Source: Rhodobacteraceae bacterium QY30 (lineage in GTDB: Bacteria > Pseudomonadota > Alphaproteobacteria > Rhodobacterales > Rhodobacteraceae). From it: DNA of 64,000 nucleotides. Shown one piece after another: positions 59,610 through 64,000 of the stretch (position 1 is its first letter; each line of letters opens with the position of its first letter). Under the pieces are notes generated by a model. That model was not told the origin of the DNA and ran no database searches. It saw only the letters and a list, made by a program, of their open reading frames with translations. The translations under genes were made by a program, and so were the position numbers. The DNA lies in assembly GCA_002356635.1 (NCBI GenBank), contig CP023454.1:2712501-2776500 (forward strand), given 5' to 3'.

Positions 59610-62021
59610 TCAGGCGCGCAGGGTGCCGCCGGTGGCCTTTGTGACCTTTTCGATGATCTTGCGGCTGACCGCCTCGATCTCGTCCTCGGTCAGGGTCTTG
59701 TTCTGCGGTTGCAGGCGCACCGTGATGGCAAGGGATTTCTTGCCCGCGCCCATCTGCGCCTCGGCCTTGTCGCCGGTGAACTGGTCAAAGACCGAAACCC
59801 GTTCGATCAGCGCCTTGTCCGCACCTTGCGCGGCGTTGACCACGGTCAGCGCCTCGGTTCCCGTGTCGACGACGAAGGCGAAATCGCGTTCCACCGCCTG
59901 CAGGTCCGAAATCGCCAGCGCAGGCCGCGTGGGCGACTTGGCTTTCGGGAAGGGCAGGTTTTCCAGCTGCACCGTGAAGGCGACGGCCGGCCCTTTCACC
60001 CCCATCTCGCGCAGGACGCGGGGGTGAACCTCGCCAAAGGTGGCCAGCACGTTCGGCCCCAGCGCGATGGCGCCCGACCGGCCCGGATGCCACCAGCCCG
60101 GCACCTTGCGTCCGACCTGCACGCGCTGAGGCGCGCCTGCTGCGGCCAACACCGCCTCGACATCGGCCTTGGCATCAAAGACATCGACGGCGCGGCGTGA
60201 TCCAAAGGGATCACGGGGCGCTGTGGCGCCCACCAGAAGCCCGGTCGCCACCAGCGCCTGTTCCCCCGGCTCGCCGCCCGCGAAGGCGGGGCCCACCTCG
60301 AACAGCGCCAGATCGGCAAAGCCCCGCGCCTGGTTCCGCGCCGCCGCCTGCAGAAGCCCCGGCAGCAGGTCAGGCCGCAGGTGCGTCATCTCGGACGAGA
60401 TCGGGTTTTCCAGCCGCGTCGCATCCGCCCCGCCGCCAAACAGCGTGGCGCTGGCCTGGTCGATGAAGCTGTAGGTCACACATTCGTTGTAGCCCAGCGC
60501 CGCCAGCGTCCGCCGCGCGGCCTTTTCGCGTGACTGCAGCGGCGTCAGCACCGAGGCCGGAATCCCCGCATGGGCGCGCGGCAGGGGCTTGCCCACCAGC
60601 CGCGTGAGCGAGGCGATGCGGGCGACCTCTTCCACCAGATCGGCTTCACCCTGCACATCGGGGCGCCAGCTGGGCGGGGTAGCCATGTCGCCATCCAGCA
60701 CAAAGCCCAGCGCCTCCAGCGTCCGGCGCTGGGTGGCTTCCGAAATCTCCATCCCCACCAGCGACACGACCCGCGCCGGGTCAAGCCGGTAGGCGCGGGC
60801 GGTGTCGATCGGGGCGCCGTCCTGCGCCAGATCAGAGGCCTCGCCGCCGCACAGGTCCAGGATCATCTGCGTCGCCAGATCCAGCCCCGGCAGGGTGAAC
60901 GCCGGGTCTACACCGCGTTCAAAGCGGTAGCGCGCGTCCGAGTTGATCTTCAGCGCCCGGCCCGTCGCGGCAATGGTGATCGGGTCCCACCAGGCGGATT
61001 CCAGGAACACCTCGGTCGTGTCATCGGTGCAGCCCGAATGTTCGCCGCCCATGATACCCGCCAGCGATTCCACGCCCGCCTCATCGGAAATCGCCATCAT
61101 TCCGTCGCGCAGGGCATAGGTCTTGCCGTCCAACGCCAAGAACTCCTCGCCGCCCTTTGCGGGATGGATGCGCAACACGCCGCCCTGCACCTTGGCCACG
61201 TCAAAGACATGCAGCGGCCGGTTCAGGCCAAAGGTGAAGTAGTTGGTGATATCGACCAGCGCCGAGATCGGGCGCAGGCCGATGGCCGTCAGCCGCTGTT
61301 GCAGCCAGTCGGGCGACGGGCCGTTCTTCACGCCGCGAATGGTCCGGCCGGCGAAATGCGGGCAGCCGCGCGCCTTCAGCACGGGGTCGATCTCCACCCG
61401 GATCGGGCTGGGGAAGCCACCCGTGATCGCTGGGATGCGCAGCGGCTTCAACTCGCCCAACCCCCGCGCGGCCAGATCGCGGGCAATGCCGCGCACGCCC
61501 AGCGCATCGGGGCGGTTCGGGGTGATCTTGATATGCACCATCGGATCGACGGCGGCGGGGCGGTGTTCGGCCAGCCAGTCGACGAACTTCTGCCCCACCT
61601 GCCCCGAGGGCAGTTCGATGATGCCGTTGTGTTCGTCCGACAGTTCCAGTTCGCGTTCCGACGCCATCATGCCGTGGCTTTCGACGCCGCGGATCTTGCC
61701 CACGCCCAGCGTCACGTCGATGCCCGGCACATAATCACCCGGTTTGCACAAGACGACCGTGATCCCCGCCCGCGCATTCGGCGCGCCGCAGACGATCTGC
61801 TTTTCGCCTTCGTCCGTCATCACGCGGCACACGCGCAGCTTGTCGGCATCGGGGTGCTGTTCGGCGTGCAGCACCTTGGCCAGCGTGAATGAGGCCAGCT
61901 TTGCTGCGGGGTTCACCACCTCTTCGACCTCTAGCCCAAGGTCGGTCAGCGCCTCGGTGATCTCATCCAGAGAGGCCGTGGTGTCGAGGTGGTCTTTCAG
62001 CCAGGAGAGGGTGAATTTCAT
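59610..62021 (-). CDS. pheT: Phenylalanyl-tRNA synthetase beta subunit
   Basis: An 803-residue subunit: [14 protein letters not shown], a tRNA-binding domain (VCRVMTDEGEKQIVCGAPN), B3/B4 editing and B5 domains (GWRPDVQGEADLVEEVARI), and the C-terminal ferredoxin-like anticodon domain. Its ATG overlaps the stop of the micro-ORF upstream (ATGA). Confidence 0.96.
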   Translation of the reverse strand: MKFTLSWLKDHLDTTASLDEITEALTDLGLEVEEVVNPAAKLASFTLAKVLHAEQHPDADKLRVCRVMTDEGEKQIVCGAPNARAGITVVLCKPGDYVPGIDVTLGVGKIRGVESHGMMASERELELSDEHNGIIELPSGQVGQKFVDWLAEHRPAAVDPMVHIKITPNRPDALGVRGIARDLAARGLGELKPLRIPAITGGFPSPIRVEIDPVLKARGCPHFAGRTIRGVKNGPSPDWLQQRLTAIGLRPISALVDITNYFTFGLNRPLHVFDVAKVQGGVLRIHPAKGGEEFLALDGKTYALRDGMMAISDEAGVESLAGIMGGEHSGCTDDTTEVFLESAWWDPITIAATGRALKINSDARYRFERGVDPAFTLPGLDLATQMILDLCGGEASDLAQDGAPIDTARAYRLDPARVVSLVGMEISEATQRRTLEALGFVLDGDMATPPSWRPDVQGEADLVEEVARIASLTRLVGKPLPRAHAGIPASVLTPLQSREKAARRTLAALGYNECVTYSFIDQASATLFGGGADATRLENPISSEMTHLRPDLLPGLLQAAARNQARGFADLALFEVGPAFAGGEPGEQALVATGLLVGATAPRDPFGSRRAVDVFDAKADVEAVLAAAGAPQRVQVGRKVPGWWHPGRSGAIALGPNVLATFGEVHPRVLREMGVKGPAVAFTVQLENLPFPKAKSPTRPALAISDLQAVERDFAFVVDTGTEALTVVNAAQGADKALIERVSVFDQFTGDKAEAQMGAGKKSLAITVRLQPQNKTLTEDEIEAVSRKIIEKVTKATGGTLRA

Positions 62022-62107
62022 TCTTTCAGTCCCGCAATTTTGAGCACCCAAGCAGAGATGAGCGCGATGATGACGGCCACCAGTATTGTGACTCGGCTGA
62101 TGCTCAC
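62018..62107 (-). CDS. 29-residue single-span membrane microprotein between pheS and pheT
   Basis: A GTG-initiated reading frame of 29 codons. Its GTG overlaps the pheS stop (GTGA, 62104-62107) and its TGA overlaps the pheT start (ATGA, 62018-62021). The product [20 protein letters not shown] plus VLKIAGLKE is one hydrophobic helix (about 7-23) with a basic/acidic tail, so probably an inner-membrane peptide. Perfect double coupling argues that it is translated, at least as a ribosome relay to pheT. I recognise no family. Confidence 0.65.
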   Translation of the reverse strand: MSISRVTILVAVIIALISAWVLKIAGLKE

Positions 62108-63183
62108 CGGCTCAACCCCCCGCTCACCGTCGGCATGTCCAGCGCGCTGAATCCATAGTGCCGCAGCCAGCGCAGGTCGCTCTCGAAGAACGCCCGCAGG
62201 TCGGGGATGCCGTATTTCAGCATGGCGATGCGGTCGATGCCCATGCCGAAGGCAAAGCCCTGCCACTGGGTCGGGTCGATGCCGCCCGCCGCCAGCACCT
62301 TGGGGTGCACCATGCCGGAGCCGAGGATTTCCAGCCAGCTGTCGCCTTCGCCGATCTTCAGCTGCCCGCCCGCCCAGGAACAGCGGATGTCGACCTCGGC
62401 CGAAGGTTCGGTGAAGGGGAAGTGGCTGGCGCGGAAGCGCAGTTCAACCGAGGGCACTTCAAAGAAGGCGCGGCAGAATTCTTCCAGCGTCCATTTCAGG
62501 TGCGCCATGCTGATATCGCGGCCCAGCGCCAGGCCTTCGACCTGGTGGAACATCGGCGTGTGGGTGTGGTCCATGTCCATCCGGTAGACACGGCCGGGGC
62601 AGATGATGCGGACGGGGGCGCCACGGGCCTCCATCGCGCGGATCTGCACGGGGCTGGTGTGGGTGCGCAGGACGTGCGGCGGGCGGGTGTCGCCTTCGGC
62701 GCGGGCCATGAAGAAGGTGTCGTGTTCCTGCCGCGCGGGGTGTTCGGGCGGGATGTTCAGCGCATCGAAGTTGTGCCAGTCGCTTTCCACCTGCGGGCCT
62801 TCGGCCACAGCAAAGCCCATATCGGCAAAGATCGCGATGACCTCTTCCGTCACTTGGCTGACCGGGTGGATGGTGCCGCGCGGGCGCGGACGGCCCGGCA
62901 GGGTCACATCCAGCCATTCGGTCGCCAGCCGCGCATCCAGCGCCGCATCGGCCAGCGCGGATTTCTTGGCCCGCAGCGCCGCGTCGATTTCATCCTTCAA
63001 CACGTTCAGCGCCGCGCCGGCGGCCTTGCGGGCCTCGGGCTCCATCTTGCCCAAGGTGGCCATCATGGCGCTGATCTCGCCCTTCTTGCCCAGCGCGGCC
63101 AGGCGCACCTCTTCCAGCGCGGCCTCGTCCCCGGCGGCCAAGACTGCCGCAAGATACCTGTTCCTCAGCGCGTCGAGTTCCAT
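62104..63183 (-). CDS. pheS: Phenylalanyl-tRNA synthetase alpha subunit
   Basis: A 359-residue subunit: N-terminal coiled coil ([20 protein letters not shown]... to about 85), then class II motif 2/3 with LLRTHTS-like [37 protein letters not shown], and [25 protein letters not shown] at 63183. It is first in pheS-micro-ORF-pheT. Confidence 0.96.
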   Translation of the reverse strand: MELDALRNRYLAAVLAAGDEAALEEVRLAALGKKGEISAMMATLGKMEPEARKAAGAALNVLKDEIDAALRAKKSALADAALDARLATEWLDVTLPGRPRPRGTIHPVSQVTEEVIAIFADMGFAVAEGPQVESDWHNFDALNIPPEHPARQEHDTFFMARAEGDTRPPHVLRTHTSPVQIRAMEARGAPVRIICPGRVYRMDMDHTHTPMFHQVEGLALGRDISMAHLKWTLEEFCRAFFEVPSVELRFRASHFPFTEPSAEVDIRCSWAGGQLKIGEGDSWLEILGSGMVHPKVLAAGGIDPTQWQGFAFGMGIDRIAMLKYGIPDLRAFFESDLRWLRHYGFSALDMPTVSGGLSR

Positions 63184-63270
63184 CACCAGCCCCTGCCGTC
63201 CGCTTGTCCAATCGGGCTTGGGGTTAGCGGGCGAAGGGCATGAATGCAAGGGGCGCGCCGGGGACAGCGA

Positions 63271-63300
63271 AAAGCCCCGCGCCTTGCGGCACGGGGCTTT
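63271..63300 (-). terminator. rplT terminator / pheS leader hairpin
   Basis: AAAGCCCCG (63271-63279) with CGGGGCTTT (63292-63300), followed by TTCGC on the minus strand. It lies 24 bases after the rplT stop and 88 before the pheS start. Confidence 0.75.
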
Positions 63301-63324
63301 CGTTGGTCTTGAACCGGGGCCCGA

Positions 63325-63687
63325 TCAGGCCAGCGCGGCTTTCGCCTTTTCGACGATCGCGCCGAAGGCGGCGGGTTCGTGGACGGCCAGATCGGCCAGA
63401 ACCTTGCGGTCCACCTCGATCCCGGCTTTCGCCAGCGCGTTGACGAAGCGCGAATAGGTCATGGATTCGTCGATCATGCGCACCGCGGCGTTGATCCGCT
63501 GGATCCACAGCGCGCGGAAGTTGCGCTTGCGGGTCTTGCGGTCGCGGGTGGCGTACTGGTTGGCCTTGTCGACCGCCTGCGTGGCAGTGCGGAAGTTCGT
63601 GCCACGGGCGGCATAGTAGCCCTTGGCTTTCTTGATGACCTTGCGGTGGCGGGCGTGGGTGACAACCCCGGACTTAACGCGAGACAT
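63325..63687 (-). CDS. rplT: 50S ribosomal protein L20
   Basis: A 120-residue L20: [46 protein letters not shown], and a C-terminal helix. It is 12 bases downstream of rpmI, in the usual infC-rpmI-rplT order. Confidence 0.97.
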   Translation of the reverse strand: MSRVKSGVVTHARHRKVIKKAKGYYAARGTNFRTATQAVDKANQYATRDRKTRKRNFRALWIQRINAAVRMIDESMTYSRFVNALAKAGIEVDRKVLADLAVHEPAAFGAIVEKAKAALA

Positions 63688-63699
63688 GTGTCATCCTCC

Positions 63700-63900
63700 T
63701 CAGCGGTTGTACGGCATGTATTTCTTGACGATCTTCGCGTCGGCGTCCGACAGCACCATGGTGCCCGAGGCGTCGCGGATGAATTTCGTCGAGCGTTTGA
63801 TCATGCCGTGCCGCTTGCCGGCGACACCAGCCTTGACGTGCCCGTTGGCCGTCATCTTGAACCGCTTCTTCGCGGCCGATTTGGTCTTCATCTTGGGCAT
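63700..63900 (-). CDS. rpmI: 50S ribosomal protein L35
   Basis: A 66-residue L35, [20 protein letters not shown] through KKYMPYNR. I chose the ATG at 63900 because AGGAG is 6 bases upstream; the ATG two codons earlier directly touches the Shine-Dalgarno. The remaining 63901-64000 is leader, with no gene visible. Confidence 0.96.
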   Translation of the reverse strand: MPKMKTKSAAKKRFKMTANGHVKAGVAGKRHGMIKRSTKFIRDASGTMVLSDADAKIVKKYMPYNR

Positions 63901-64000
63901 TTTCATCTCCTGCTACAGAAGTGAACGCGCAACTCGGCATGCCACATTGGCCGGCCGCACGGGGTAAGAGCGGGCCGTATAGGATGGCCCCCGGGTTTTG

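Noticed and set aside
1-64000. CRISPR arrays, insertion sequences, tRNA or rRNA genes, prophage
   Set aside because: No spaced direct repeats, transposase motifs, tRNA cloverleaf with CCA context, or phage genes were seen in any interval.

Overview
The window looks like a chromosomal segment from a facultative, GC-rich alphaproteobacterium of the Rhodobacteraceae. Three things point there: the gene order fnrL / hemN / uspA / ccoNOQP / ccoGHIS, which matches the Rhodobacter FnrL regulon locus; an Mcl1-type malyl-CoA lyase; and membrane-anchored cytochrome c_y. No IS element, phage gene, CRISPR array, tRNA or rRNA operon was seen. Nearly all sequence is coding, with many 4-nt start/stop overlaps.

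Layout. 1-5090: alicyclic acid (cyclohexanecarboxyl-CoA) beta-oxidation genes (badI partial, badH, MarR regulator badR, an aliB-like acyl-CoA dehydrogenase, a quinone-oxidoreductase-like enzyme and an enoyl-CoA hydratase). 5097-8841: an RsmC-like methyltransferase, clpS and a SPOR-tailed D,D-carboxypeptidase. 8922-20284: cbb3 oxidase assembly genes (ccoSIHG), the oxidase itself (ccoPQON), a universal stress protein, hemN and fnrL, with FNR boxes in each intergenic control region. 20304-27268: a yejABEF peptide importer whose last gene overlaps a glycosyltransferase. 27450-32556: cytochrome c_y, prephenate dehydratase, an SRPBCC protein, NudC and a CpdB-like phosphoesterase, then the small SRP RNA at 32597-32690.

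32770-43388 is the most distinctive block. It holds Moco genes moeB-moaD-moaA-moeA immediately downstream of a Tat-exported TorA-type reductase that carries its own C-terminal c-type haem domain, plus divergent torR, a tripartite TorS kinase and a TorT-like periplasmic sensor. The control region between torA and torR holds an FNR box and a tandem 10-bp direct repeat. No torC and no torD lie in the window, which suggests a haem-fused, differently wired N-/S-oxide respiratory module.

43409-64000: an SDR without the usual catalytic Tyr/Lys, a DUF5765-like membrane protein, a HAD phosphatase, two GSTs, dnaX-ybaB-recR, mcl1, a dipeptide epimerase, a quinone oxidoreductase, COQ9, rpsU, an ExaC/AldB-type aldehyde dehydrogenase with an AAA+-less AcoR-like regulator and a perfect 12-bp-arm palindrome, an Lrp/alanine dehydrogenase pair, mscL, and the rpmI-rplT and pheS-pheT translation genes. 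A previously easy-to-miss 29-codon membrane micro-ORF sits between pheS and pheT, overlapping both by 4 nt.

Taken together the genes describe a metabolically versatile cell that switches to high-affinity oxygen and N-oxide respiration under FnrL control. All functional calls are from reading the sequence; no database search was run.
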